Shown: positions 20,921 to 30,985 of the stretch, in pieces
Numbering within the stretch: position 1 is the first letter of the stretch
Layout of the letters: each line of letters starts with the position of its first letter
Origin: Maribacter cobaltidurans
GTDB lineage: Bacteria; Bacteroidota; Bacteroidia; Flavobacteriales; Flavobacteriaceae
Assembly: GCF_002269385.1 (NCBI RefSeq)
Contig: NZ_CP022957.1
Coordinates: forward strand, 1,111,001 to 1,175,000
Direction of reading: 5' to 3'
DNA length: 64,000 nucleotides
Notes under the pieces: model-generated
The model's input: the letters and a program-made list of their open reading frames with translations, nothing else
Databases searched by the model: none
Told to the model about the DNA's origin: nothing
Program-made: the position numbers and the translations under genes

Positions 20921-21469
20921 ATGGGTAAAGAAAAAGACATAGAAACTACAACTGCGTTTTATGGGCAGCTATTCTATGGTTCAAAGTATGTACTATTAGT
21001 GCTGCTTATCGCTTCGGTAGTCGAACTGTATGCTATACCTAGTCTTGATGCGTCTTACGTTACAATTATAATTTTAGTTTTAACATTGATTAAAATTGGG
21101 TTTATTATAGCCTTGTCCTTTAATCAGTTGATGAAAATAATTGCTCAAAGTCATCTCTTGAGCCACGTATTGGTGCTGTTCGGATATTTGATTGTGTTGG
21201 TTATTTTCTCGTTTGCAATAGATTTTACTGTATTACAATTTTTGGACGCTACTCATTTTAAAGTCAACAATAGCATTGGAAATAATGGACTCTCGGTATT
21301 TTTCGATTTATCCTATTTCAGCCTTATTACATTTTCATCTGTAGGATTTGGAGATATAGTTCCAATAACGGTTCCAGCTAAAATTTTAGTAACACTTGAG
21401 GTATTACTTAGATTTTTCGTGTTGGTTTTTGGTATCGCAAATGTGAATAGAATCAGAGTAAATAAATAA
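20921..21469 (+). CDS. Ion-channel (two-TM pore) family protein
   Basis: 182 residues, about four hydrophobic segments. The pore region is SYFSLITFSSVGFGD (filter VGFGD, residues 141-145) followed by the last helix, like bacterial potassium channels. There is no regulatory domain. It is probably an inner-membrane cation channel. Its neighbours are an NTF2-like protein and a bestrophin, suggesting an ion-homeostasis group within the island. Confidence 0.8.
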   Translation: MGKEKDIETTTAFYGQLFYGSKYVLLVLLIASVVELYAIPSLDASYVTIIILVLTLIKIGFIIALSFNQLMKIIAQSHLLSHVLVLFGYLIVLVIFSFAIDFTVLQFLDATHFKVNNSIGNNGLSVFFDLSYFSLITFSSVGFGDIVPITVPAKILVTLEVLLRFFVLVFGIANVNRIRVNK

Positions 21470-21490
21470 TCTTTAAATACAAAACAGTAT

Positions 21491-21983
21491 AAAAACAGTA
21501 AAACTTACAACATTATTAACGCTATTGTTATTTGTAACTAGCCACATCTTTAGTCAAAATACAGATTTGGATACAGAAGAACTAGCGGTCATAGAAGTAA
21601 TGAAGTCGTATAAAGATGCCATTCAAAACCTGACTACAGACGGTACTTTCGAACTTTTTACGGAGGATGCTACTATTTTTGAACAAGGTAAAGTAGAGGG
21701 CACTTATAAAGAGTACATTAATGGGCATCTAGGTCCAGAATTAGGTCACTTTAAAAGTTTTACATTTTCAGATTATAAAATTAATGCAAATGTAAATTTA
21801 CCGCATGCATATACAACTGAAAATTACCTGTATAAGATAGTTTTAAAGGGTGACAAGGCTAAAGGGACAGAGGAGCGAACTATTAAAAGTAAAGGATGGA
21901 GCTTACCTATAAGCGCGAAACTACAGAGAGCAGAAACAAAGGTCAGTTGTGGTTGCTTCTCTTTCATAAATTTTAAAAGCTAA
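21491..21983 (+). pseudogene. SnoaL/NTF2-like secreted protein, probably damaged
   Basis: The open frame has a signal-peptide-like start (KLTTLLTLLLFVTSHIFSQ) that extends upstream of the first usable codon (TTG at 21525) to an ATA AAA at 21491. An ATG would be expected there. The body (EVMKSYKDAI ... LFTEDATIFEQGKVEG) is the SnoaL/DUF4440 fold. The last ~30 residues do not resemble the usual end of the fold, which may indicate another shift near 21890. It may still be expressed from the TTG. Confidence 0.55.
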
Positions 21984-22006
21984 CAGTATAACAAGTTTAG
22001 AAAATC

Positions 22007-22914
22007 ATGATTATAAACAAAAGAATACCACTTTACTATCCCTTTAAAATGATTATTGTTGATATTTTGATAATTTCAGCATTTGCAACCGTCATACATT
22101 TAATTTCTTCCAATTTTATAGACTTTAAACTACCCATCTCTTTTAGTGCTTTTTTTGGTACATCAATTTCTTTGATTCTCTCATTTAAATTGAGCCAGTC
22201 ATATGATAGGTGGTGGGAAGCTAGAAAAATATGGGGTGCCATTGTGAATGATTCCAGGTCTCTAGTTATGCAACTTAAAACGTTTATTCAGCCAGATAAC
22301 GAGGCTGGAAAAATCATTCTGAACAAAATGGCATATCGTCAAATTTCATGGTGTTATGCACTTGGTCAAAATCTACGCAAACAAGAGGTAATGAAATACT
22401 CGAAAGAGTTTATATCTGAAGAAGAGTTTATTCTTGTGAACAATAAAAGCAATATACCGGTGATGCTGTTAGACTTGCATTACGATGATCTAAAAAAAAT
22501 GCGTAAAACAGAATTGATTAGTGAGTTTCACGAAATACAGATAGAAAGTACAATGCAAAGGCTTTGTACTTCTATGGGACGAGCGGAGCGCATAAAAAAT
22601 ACCTTTTTTCCAAAAACGTATAGGTTAACTTTAAGATTATTCATTTATCTGTTTTTGATTTTACTTTCCTTGTCCATGTCTAATTCATTGTCTGAATTTC
22701 ATGACTTTATACATATACCATTATTAATTGCGATTGCAATTCCTTTTTTTCTTTTAGAAAAGATAGCATATCAAATACAAGACCCGTTTGAAAATCAACC
22801 AACGGATACAGCTGTAACGTCAATAGCCAGAACTATTGAAATAACATAAAGGAACTTATAGAAGATGAATCAGTACCAGAACCATTTAAACCAGAAAAAT
22901 TCTATATAATGTAA
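22007..22914 (+). pseudogene. Bestrophin-family channel with frameshifted C-terminus
   Basis: 280 residues to the stop at 22849 match the bestrophin/RFP-TM family: N-terminal RIPLYYPFKM, helix pairs, and SYDRWWEARKIWGAIVNDSR. The protein ends ...TSIARTIEIT, but family members continue. One added A after 22844 lets the frame run on (INIKELIEDESVPEP) to a stop at 22912-22914. So the last ~22 residues are lost by a one-base deletion in an A run. The channel core is intact and may still work as an anion channel. Confidence 0.75.
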
Positions 22915-23157
22915 GGCAAAATAGTCTAATACAAAAAAGAAAAGGTTGTTAGTCAACAATCTATATAAATTTATAAGATTAAAACCCGACTATTTTAGTT
23001 TTAATGTTTTTGTTATGGTAGGCTAGCTTTTAGGTTCCCTTATGAAGAACTGATAAAGCACTATAATGTTCTCTTAAATTTATTGTTTGTTAGAAATTTA
23101 AGCAATTCTTAAGAAAAGCCAAATCTTAACTTAATTAAATATTGTAACTTTTGCGCA

Positions 23158-23826
23158 ATGAGAATTCTAATCGTAGAAGACGAACCAGGTATATTTAATT
23201 TCCTTAAACAAGGTTTAGAGGAAGAGTCCTATGCGGTAGATATTGCCGAAGAAGGCAAGAAAGGTCTTCAATTAGCCCTTTCAGGAGAATACGATTTATT
23301 ACTATTGGACTGGATGGTGCCAGGTTTAAGCGGTATCGAAATTTGCCGTCAATTTAGGAAACAATTTAAAGAAACACCCGTCATATTTTTAACAGCGAAA
23401 GATACTTTAGACGAAACTATTTTTGGGCTTCAAACTGGTGCAAACGATTACATAAAAAAACCTTTTCATTTCGAAGAATTATTAGAACGAATCAAGGTAC
23501 AACTACGCCCTAAAACTGGAGAGCATTCTGTTTTTAAAATAGGAAATATCACGCTCAATACTTCAACATACCAAGTGCATAAAGAAGCTGAAGAAATAAG
23601 TCTTACACAAAAAGAATTTGCTTTATTAGAATACTTGATACGGAATAAGGGAATAGTATGCAGAAGATCTCGAATTATTGAAAGTGTTTGGGATATTCAT
23701 TTCGACTACAATACAGGAGTTATAGATGTGTTCATCAATGCGCTTCGCAAGAAATTGAAATTAGGGAAAGACGAGAATTACATTCAGACAGTTAGAGGTG
23801 TGGGCTACATTGCAAAGGAAATATGA
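23158..23826 (+). CDS. OmpR-family response regulator, CusR/CopR-like
   Basis: 222 residues. The receiver domain has the acidic pair near residues 7-8, phosphoacceptor Asp51 in LLLLDWMVPG and Lys near 101 (IKKPF). The C-terminal winged helix (about 130-220) ends VRGVGYIAKE. The stop overlaps the kinase start by four bases. It faces, after the kinase and a terminator, a CusA-like efflux gene, so copper or silver control is likely. CTTAAG motifs upstream at 23108 and 23125 may be autoregulatory. Confidence 0.9.
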   Translation: MRILIVEDEPGIFNFLKQGLEEESYAVDIAEEGKKGLQLALSGEYDLLLLDWMVPGLSGIEICRQFRKQFKETPVIFLTAKDTLDETIFGLQTGANDYIKKPFHFEELLERIKVQLRPKTGEHSVFKIGNITLNTSTYQVHKEAEEISLTQKEFALLEYLIRNKGIVCRRSRIIESVWDIHFDYNTGVIDVFINALRKKLKLGKDENYIQTVRGVGYIAKEI

Positions 23827-25196
23827 ATTTAAGTTTTAAAAATAGAATCGCATTTCATTATATGATTGCGACCGCAATCATTATGGCTGTAGCATTTACA
23901 GCTGTTTATTTTGTGGTCAAAGGTGTGGTGTATCAAAATATAGACCACGACCTTTCTTTTGAAGCGGAAAAGCATACCGGAGAAATGAAAGTCGTTGGCG
24001 ACAGCATCAAAATAAAAAATAAAAAAGAGTGGGAAGAAAAAGAACATAGAGAAGTTCAAGTAAATCCTGTTTTTATCCAAATTTTAGATAAGAACGGTGT
24101 TTTTATGGATAAATCCCCAAACCTAAAAGAAAATGAGCTCGAATTTCATCCACGATCTAAATATGGTGGTCATGTTAACGATATACTTAATGAAAAACCA
24201 ATTAGACAAATTCAATTACCCATAGAAGAAAACGGTAAAATAAAAGGTTTTATAGTGGCGGCTATGTCGTTAGAAGCATCACAAATGGTATTGCTAAATT
24301 TAAGAAATATTTTGCTGTTAGTGTATTTGCTACTTTTAGCGAGTCTTTATTTTATTTCCAAATTTATAGCAGGTAGAAGTATTACACCTGTCAAGAATGT
24401 TACAGAAACGACTAACAGAATTACGCGAAACAACTTAAACGAACGTGTTACATTACCTCAAAACAAAGATGAACTTTTTGATTTATCTTCAGGGATTAAC
24501 GACTTATTGCAACGCATCGAGAATGCTCTGGAAAGGGAACGTCAATTCACATCAGATGCGTCTCACGAATTACGAACACCTTTAGCAACTTTAAAAGGTA
24601 CGTTAGAAGTATTAATTCGCAAGCCAAGGGAACGAGAAGAATATGAGGGAAAAATCAAGTTCTGTCTTTCAGAAATAGACCGAATGACTGCTACATTAGA
24701 GCAGCTTTTACTGTTGGCTAGATTAGATACAAGTTCAAAAGCAGCAGACGAATCTTCGCGGCCTTTGGCAACTATAATAGACGAAATTCTATCAAGATAT
24801 AAAAACAAAATTTCAGAAAAGAAGCTTTCTATCAATTTCAAAAATGAGGTTGACAATGAGACTTTAGTGCCTCAATATTTTACGAATCTAATACTTGAAA
24901 ATATTATTGGGAATGCAGTAAAGTATGCTAAGGATGCTACCAAGATCCATATTTCTATTACACAATTAGAGTCTAAACTTGTTTGTAAAGTGAAAGATGA
25001 AGGGATAGGAATTAGAAAAGAAGATTTAGAGAACCTGTTCAATAATTTTTTCAGGTCTGAAGCACTGAACCATAAAAATATTTCTGGTAATGGCTTGGGG
25101 CTTTCCATAGCTAAAAAAGCTGCTGATGCTATTGATGCAAGTATTTTTGTCGAAAGTGAATTAGGTAGCGGAACTACTTTCACACTTCAGTTTTAA
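23823..25196 (+). CDS. Sensor histidine kinase, CusS-like
   Basis: 457 residues. Two membrane helices (~10-32 and ~160-182) bracket a periplasmic sensor of ~125 residues. A HAMP region follows, then HisKA with His248 in SDASHELRTPLAT, and a HATPase domain with N box (ENIIGNAVKYA) and G box (GNGLGLSIAKKA). The sensor contains several His and acidic residues (KHTGEMK, EKEHREVQ) that could bind metal. Translationally coupled to the regulator gene. Confidence 0.9.
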   Translation: MNLSFKNRIAFHYMIATAIIMAVAFTAVYFVVKGVVYQNIDHDLSFEAEKHTGEMKVVGDSIKIKNKKEWEEKEHREVQVNPVFIQILDKNGVFMDKSPNLKENELEFHPRSKYGGHVNDILNEKPIRQIQLPIEENGKIKGFIVAAMSLEASQMVLLNLRNILLLVYLLLLASLYFISKFIAGRSITPVKNVTETTNRITRNNLNERVTLPQNKDELFDLSSGINDLLQRIENALERERQFTSDASHELRTPLATLKGTLEVLIRKPREREEYEGKIKFCLSEIDRMTATLEQLLLLARLDTSSKAADESSRPLATIIDEILSRYKNKISEKKLSINFKNEVDNETLVPQYFTNLILENIIGNAVKYAKDATKIHISITQLESKLVCKVKDEGIGIRKEDLENLFNNFFRSEALNHKNISGNGLGLSIAKKAADAIDASIFVESELGSGTTFTLQF

Positions 25197-25202
25197 GCTA
25201 AT

Positions 25203-25230
25203 CTTAAGACTATCCTTAGACAGTCTTTAA
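25203..25230. promoter_or_regulatory. CTTAAG-type repeats after the kinase gene
   Basis: CTTAAG at 25203-25208 and a CTTAGA variant at 25215-25220, followed by CTTTAA. The same word recurs in a clean pair at 25398/25409 and near 23108. Probably weak or relict regulator sites. Confidence 0.4.
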
Positions 25231-25348
25231 ACTACAATACTACATTTATACAAGAATTAGCAACAGTACAATAATTACTATTTGAAAAAGAAAAAAGTTC
25301 CCCTTAACCTTTAAATGTTTTTTGGTTGGTTTTTATTGGTTAATAGCT

Positions 25349-25387
25349 GCAAAGGTCTTGAGAACTCTCAAGGCCTTTGCTTTTTCT
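25349..25387 (+). terminator. Terminator between the kinase and efflux genes
   Basis: A 14-pair stem (GCAAAGGTCTTGAG / CTCAAGGCCTTTGC, one G-U) with a four-base loop and a T-rich tail. It separates the two-component operon from the efflux operon, which therefore needs its own promoter. Confidence 0.88.
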
Positions 25388-25397
25388 ATAAAACATT

Positions 25398-25454
25398 CTT
25401 AAGCCAATCTTAAGAAACCGTTTAGAATACACTTAGATAACGCATCTACATTTG
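25398..25454 (+). promoter_or_regulatory. Candidate CusR box and TAnnTTTG promoter of the efflux operon
   Basis: Two CTTAAG words start 11 bp apart (25398 and 25409), the spacing typical for OmpR-family dimers. 33 bp further is TACATTTG (25447-25454), a match to the Bacteroidota -7 box TAnnTTTG, 27 nt before the ATG at 25482. This is a plausible activated promoter. Confidence 0.65.
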
Positions 25455-25481
25455 TTTCATTATTTAATAAACCACCAAAAA

Positions 25482-28400
25482 ATGTTAGAACGTATTATCC
25501 AGTACAGTATCCATCACAAACTTATCGTACTGTTATTTACCGCCGGAATTATTGGATTCGGCCTGTATTCCCTATCCAATATTCCTATCGGAGCTGTACC
25601 AGATGTAACCAATAATCAGGTTCAAATCATCACGACTTCAAGAACCTTGGCGACGGAAGATGTAGAGAAATTTTTGACCTATCCTGTAGAGTTGGAGATG
25701 GCAAATTTGCCTGGGGTCAAGGAAATCCGTTCCATATCAAAGTTTGGGCTATCCGTGGTTACAGTTGTATTCGATGATGATTTAGGTACATACTTACCGC
25801 GCCAACTTATCGCAGAGAAAATAAAAAGTGCAGAAGAAAAAATTCCCGCAGGTTTTGGCAAACCTTTTATGGGTCCTGTTTCTACAGGTCTTGGGGAGAT
25901 TTACCAATATGTAATCGATGTAGACCCTAAATATAAAGACCAGTATTCATTATCAGATGTACGTACTATTCAGGATTGGGTCGTAAAACGCCAACTTTCT
26001 GGAATTCCAGGTGTTGTAGAAGTAAATACTTGGGGAGGCTACTTAAAAACTTATGAAGTTGCGGTTAATCCAGAACGTCTAAGAGCTATGGATGTTTCTG
26101 TCTTTGATGTTTTCTCTTCTTTAGAAAAAAACAATAGTGTTGCCGGAGGAGGTTATATTGAAAAAATTAATGAAAGTTATTTTATAAGAGGTGAAGGCTT
26201 AGTTACTTCAGTTCAAGATATTGAGAATATTGTTGTAACCAATAAGGGTGATTTACCTGTTTATATTAGGGATGTTGCTACTGTGGGATTTGGTCACGCA
26301 AATCGTTTTGGAGCAATCACAGGAAATGGAGAAGGAGAAAAAGTACTCGGACAAGTAATGATGCTTAAAGATGCCAATTCCAATGCTGTAATCGAGGCAG
26401 TAAAAAAACGTGTGGCAGAAATACAATCATCCTTACCTACAGGCATTTCAATTAATCCATTTTTAGAAAGAAGTGAGCTCATTGCGAAAACAACCTCTAC
26501 AATTGCTGAAAATCTAATCTTAGGATGTTTAATAGTCATTTTTGTAGTAGTGTTACTTTTAGGAAACTGGCGTTCAGGATTGGTTGTAGCTTCTGTAATT
26601 CCGCTATGTTTACTATTCGCACTTTCGCTAATGTACATTTTTGGGGTTGATGCCAACTTAATGAGTTTAGGAGCTATAGATTTTGGTATCATCATCGATG
26701 GTGCTGTAATTATCGTTGAGTTTATTGCCTTTAAAATTACGAGTCAGCGTACTAAATTATTGGCTCTGCCTAAAAATGAAAGACAAGGGTTGATAGATGC
26801 GATAACCTACCAAGGCGCAACTAAAATGATGAATTCAGCCGTATTTGGGCAGTTAATCATCATCATCGTTTTTATCCCAATTCTGTCACTAGTAGGCGTA
26901 GAAGGAAAAATGTTTCGTCCTATGGCATTAGTGTTTTGTTTCGCCCTAATTGGAGCTATGATTTTATGCTTTACCTACATACCAGTAATGGCTTCATTAT
27001 TTATAAAACCGTCTAATACAGAAAAGAAAACGATATCATCAAGACTTATTACTTATTTAGAAAACAAATACCAACCTATTATTACTTGGGCATTACGTAA
27101 AAAGAAATTAGTACTAGGTATGGCTGTAGCTTTATTAGTTTTTACAGGGTTTTTATTTACGAGAATGGGTGGTGAATTTGTGCCCACTTTAGATGAAGGC
27201 GACTTTGTAATTCAGCCAATTTTAAAGACAGGAACATCCTTAAGTAAAACTATTGAAGCTACTACCAGAATGGAAAAAATATTAAAAAAATTCCCTGAGG
27301 TGGAACAAGTGGTGAGTCGTATTGGTGCTGCTGAAGTACCTACGGATCCCATGTCTATGGAAGAAAGCGATGTTATCATCAAATTAAAGCCAAAAGAAGA
27401 ATGGGTATCCGCGGAGACTAAAGACGAATTGGCCGATAAATTTAAAGAGGCATTATCAGAAGTTGCAGGGGTAGATTTTGAATTTACCCAACCTATCGAA
27501 ATGCGATTTAACGAATTAATTACAGGGGTAAGAGCCGATTTGGCCATCAAGGTTTTTGGAGAAGATTTAGATGTATTGTATAGAAAAGCATTAGAAATAG
27601 AAAAGGCTATTCAGAATGTTGAGGGGGCAGCAGATATTTCTGTAGAAAAAACTGCTGGTCTACCACAGATGTCTGTAAAATATAACCGCCAGAAAATTGC
27701 TAAATATGGATTAAACATTGAGGACTTGAATAAAGTTATTACGATGGGATTTGCAGGAAAAACTGCTGGAACTGTATTTGAAGGAGAAAAACAATTTGAT
27801 TTAGTGTTACGTTTTGATGATGCTCACAGAAAAGATATTGAAAACCTAGAAACTGCATCGGTTTCGTTGCCTAATGGCACAAAATTACCACTTAGCGAAT
27901 TTGCTAATATTAGTTATACCAAAGGACCTGCTAAAATTTCACGCGATAATACCAAACGTCGAATCGTTGTAGGTGTAAATGTTAGAAACCGTGATTTAGA
28001 ATCTGTAGTGAAAGATGTTCAAGCAATAATAGAAAGAGATGTGAAGATTCCAACCGGATATTCCATAAGCTACGGTGGACAATTCGAAAACCTTAGAACT
28101 GCTACAGCACGATTGAAAATAGCAGTACCAATCGCGTTAATTCTAATTTTTGTCTTGTTGTATTTTGCTTTCGATTCTGTAAAAGAAGCCTTAATGATTT
28201 ACAGCGCCATTCCATTATCCGCAATTGGTGGTGTTATGCTTCTTTATATGAGAGACCTTCCTTTTAGTATTTCGGCAGGTGTTGGTTTCATTGCGCTTTT
28301 CGGTATTGCAGTTTTAAACGGTATTGTGTTGATTGAAGAGTTTAAAGAACTCAAAGCACACGGAGTCAATAATATTAATAAACGAATAATAATGGGTACA

Positions 28401-29816
28401 AAAAATAGATTGCGCCCTGTATTATTAACAGCAGCAGCAGCAGCTTTAGGATTTTTACCGATGGCAATTTCGACTTCCGCAGGTGCAGAGGTTCAAAGAC
28501 CTCTAGCGACAGTAGTGGTTGGTGGCTTAATAACTGCAACCATATTGACACTTGTAGTATTACCTATTTTGTATGCAATGCTTGATAGAAAAGGGCATCA
28601 TCCAAAGGTAAAAACAAAAGTAAACTTTAAAGCTCTTGGCATTATAGCGGTCTTACTAGCACCAATTGTTGGTAGCGCACAACAAAATCCAATAAGTGCA
28701 GAACAGACTGTAGAAATGGCAATCGAGAATAATAAAGGACTGCAAGCCAACGCAAAAAGAATCAATCAATCAGAACAATTGGTAGGTAGTGCCTTTAATA
28801 TAGATAAAACACAAGTTTCCTATGGTTATGACCAAAATAATATAGCTGAAAATGGTCTACCTCTTAATGTTTTTGGAGTTAGTCAGTCATTTCAATTTCC
28901 AACCATTTATGGAGCTCAGCACAAAGTAGAAAAACAAAAAGTGGCATTAACAACGCAACTGTATCAGTTAAATGAAAGGATGTTAACTAAAGAGGTTTAT
29001 GTCGCTTATTATAATGTGGTCTACAGTCATAATTTAGTCAAGCAATATACGTATTTAGATAGTTTATACGGGCAATTTGCTAGTGCAGCGAAAAAGCGAT
29101 ATGATGTTGGAGAAACCAATTTATTAGAAAAATTAACCGCTGAAACAAAACAAAAAGAAATTAGCATTGCACTTGCACAAGCTAAAGAAGACGTTTCTAA
29201 AGCCTACACAATGCTCAATCAATGGGTACAAAGCGATTCGTTGATTACCGTTAATGAAGATGTACTACCGAGATTAACCTTAGATGATTTTTCCATAGCA
29301 AACCACCCAGGGATTTTATATTATAATACAATAGAAAATTTGGCAAAATCGTCCCTTTCTTTAGAGAGACAAAAGCTATTACCAGGTTTGCAATTTTCTG
29401 TATTTCAAGGTACTAATAATGGTGTTAATGCAAAAAATTACAATGGGTTTCAATTGGGTGTTGCAATACCCTTATGGTTTGGAGCAAACAAGTCAAAAAT
29501 CAATGCGGCAAAAACCGAAACCTTTATTGTAGCCAACGAATATGAAAACTATAAAATTCAATTGCAATCAAAATACGACGCCTTACTTTCCGATGTAAAA
29601 AAATATCAAGAAACAGTAGATTATTATGAAACTGCAGGAAGAGCACTTTCTAAAGAATTAACAACAACAGCTTCTAAAGCATTTCAAAATGGCGAGATAG
29701 ATTTCTTGCAATATGTACAGCTTTTAGAGAGTGCCAAAAATATCGAAATCAACTATTTACAAAACCTAAACAAGTATAATAATACAGTTTTAGAATTAAA
29801 TTACTTAACTAATTAA
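25482..29816 (+). CDS. cusA: CusA/CzcA heavy-metal RND pump fused to a TolC-like domain
   Basis: 1444 residues from the ATG at 25482, chosen because MLERIIQYSIHHK is the standard RND start. Residues 1-~1040 are the complete pump: two sets of membrane helices, porter domains, and the conserved loop GVDANLMSLGAIDFGIIIDGAVI. After RKGHHPKVKTK a hydrophobic segment ending VGSAQQ (about 1055-1075) mimics a signal peptide. An outer-membrane efflux domain (helical repeats, QLNERMLTKEVYVAYYNV) then runs to the end. The two parts of the tripartite pump are joined. Followed by the adaptor gene 2 nt later. Confidence 0.92.
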   Translation: MLERIIQYSIHHKLIVLLFTAGIIGFGLYSLSNIPIGAVPDVTNNQVQIITTSRTLATEDVEKFLTYPVELEMANLPGVKEIRSISKFGLSVVTVVFDDDLGTYLPRQLIAEKIKSAEEKIPAGFGKPFMGPVSTGLGEIYQYVIDVDPKYKDQYSLSDVRTIQDWVVKRQLSGIPGVVEVNTWGGYLKTYEVAVNPERLRAMDVSVFDVFSSLEKNNSVAGGGYIEKINESYFIRGEGLVTSVQDIENIVVTNKGDLPVYIRDVATVGFGHANRFGAITGNGEGEKVLGQVMMLKDANSNAVIEAVKKRVAEIQSSLPTGISINPFLERSELIAKTTSTIAENLILGCLIVIFVVVLLLGNWRSGLVVASVIPLCLLFALSLMYIFGVDANLMSLGAIDFGIIIDGAVIIVEFIAFKITSQRTKLLALPKNERQGLIDAITYQGATKMMNSAVFGQLIIIIVFIPILSLVGVEGKMFRPMALVFCFALIGAMILCFTYIPVMASLFIKPSNTEKKTISSRLITYLENKYQPIITWALRKKKLVLGMAVALLVFTGFLFTRMGGEFVPTLDEGDFVIQPILKTGTSLSKTIEATTRMEKILKKFPEVEQVVSRIGAAEVPTDPMSMEESDVIIKLKPKEEWVSAETKDELADKFKEALSEVAGVDFEFTQPIEMRFNELITGVRADLAIKVFGEDLDVLYRKALEIEKAIQNVEGAADISVEKTAGLPQMSVKYNRQKIAKYGLNIEDLNKVITMGFAGKTAGTVFEGEKQFDLVLRFDDAHRKDIENLETASVSLPNGTKLPLSEFANISYTKGPAKISRDNTKRRIVVGVNVRNRDLESVVKDVQAIIERDVKIPTGYSISYGGQFENLRTATARLKIAVPIALILIFVLLYFAFDSVKEALMIYSAIPLSAIGGVMLLYMRDLPFSISAGVGFIALFGIAVLNGIVLIEEFKELKAHGVNNINKRIIMGTKNRLRPVLLTAAAAALGFLPMAISTSAGAEVQRPLATVVVGGLITATILTLVVLPILYAMLDRKGHHPKVKTKVNFKALGIIAVLLAPIVGSAQQNPISAEQTVEMAIENNKGLQANAKRINQSEQLVGSAFNIDKTQVSYGYDQNNIAENGLPLNVFGVSQSFQFPTIYGAQHKVEKQKVALTTQLYQLNERMLTKEVYVAYYNVVYSHNLVKQYTYLDSLYGQFASAAKKRYDVGETNLLEKLTAETKQKEISIALAQAKEDVSKAYTMLNQWVQSDSLITVNEDVLPRLTLDDFSIANHPGILYYNTIENLAKSSLSLERQKLLPGLQFSVFQGTNNGVNAKNYNGFQLGVAIPLWFGANKSKINAAKTETFIVANEYENYKIQLQSKYDALLSDVKKYQETVDYYETAGRALSKELTTTASKAFQNGEIDFLQYVQLLESAKNIEINYLQNLNKYNNTVLELNYLTN

Positions 29817-29818
29817 CA

Positions 29819-30985
29819 ATGAAAAATACACGTAACAATTCATCGAATTCTATATACATCAAGAGTCTTTTATTGGTGGCAATAATGGCTTTAGCATCCT
29901 GTAATTCAAAAGAAAAATCTGAGGTAAAAAATACAGATGCAACTGAAAAAGCAGAGAATACAGATATAGCTACCATAACAGAGAATCAGTTTAAATCAGG
30001 CGATATGGAGCTTGGCAAAATAACAACACAACCATTTAATACTGTTGTAAAAGCGAATGGTATGTTTGCCGTTCCGCCAGAAAATCAAGCAGACGTAAGT
30101 GCTTATTTTGCTGGATATGTAAAAGATATTAACCTATTACCTGGAGATGCAGTCAAAAAAGGTCAAACATTATTCACTATTGAGAACCCTGAATATGTAC
30201 AGGTGCAACAAAATTTTTTAGAAGCCAAGGGACGCTTAAATTATCTAAAATCGGACTATGACCGTCAAAAAGAATTGATTGCAGATAATGTAACATCCAA
30301 AAAGAACTTCCTAAAAGCAGAATCAGAATATACCGTGACATTAGCACAATATCAATCGCTAAAAAAGAGGTTGAGCTTAATGAATATTAACCCAAACACC
30401 TTGTCTGGAGATAACATTCGGTCAGTAATTAGCGTACTTTCACCCTTGTCAGGTTACGCAACAACTATTAATGCTACTAAAGGAATGTATTTAAACCCTT
30501 CGGATGTGGCCATAACAGTCACAAATACAGACGATTTGCACATAGAGTTGAAAATTTTTGAAAAAGATTTACCAATGATTAAAATGGGGCAACCCATCAA
30601 TTTTCGATTACAAAACAATATGGACAAAGTGTATCAAGGGAAAGTACATTTAGTCAATAAAACTATTAACGCCGAAGATAGAACTGTAAACATACACGGA
30701 GATTTGGTGAATGAAGATGACGCCAAATTATTTGCCCCTGGAATGTACATTGAAGCAGAAATTTTAACCACTTCGTCAGAGCATCCTGCATTACCAACAG
30801 AGGCGGTTGCCAATATTGACAATGACTTTTTTGTTCTGGTTAAAGAGAATGAGCAAACTTTTAGAAGAGTATTGGTTAAGGTAGGAACAACCAATAATGG
30901 TTTTACACAAATCCTTAATGCGGATGATTTTAAACCAGACACCCAATTTTTAACCAAAGGAGCTTTTAATTTAATAACAGAATAG
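29819..30985 (+). CDS. cusB: RND periplasmic adaptor, CusB/CzcB-like lipoprotein
   Basis: 388 residues with lipobox ALASC. Membrane-fusion-protein parts in order: beta-barrel/lipoyl half (FAGYVKDINLLPGDAVKKGQ), a helical hairpin (~125-175), the second lipoyl half, and barrel and membrane-proximal domains. It bridges the pump to the outer-membrane part. It starts 2 nt after the pump gene and is abutted directly by the CCC1/VIT1 gene, so all three are one operon. Confidence 0.92.
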   Translation: MKNTRNNSSNSIYIKSLLLVAIMALASCNSKEKSEVKNTDATEKAENTDIATITENQFKSGDMELGKITTQPFNTVVKANGMFAVPPENQADVSAYFAGYVKDINLLPGDAVKKGQTLFTIENPEYVQVQQNFLEAKGRLNYLKSDYDRQKELIADNVTSKKNFLKAESEYTVTLAQYQSLKKRLSLMNINPNTLSGDNIRSVISVLSPLSGYATTINATKGMYLNPSDVAITVTNTDDLHIELKIFEKDLPMIKMGQPINFRLQNNMDKVYQGKVHLVNKTINAEDRTVNIHGDLVNEDDAKLFAPGMYIEAEILTTSSEHPALPTEAVANIDNDFFVLVKENEQTFRRVLVKVGTTNNGFTQILNADDFKPDTQFLTKGAFNLITE

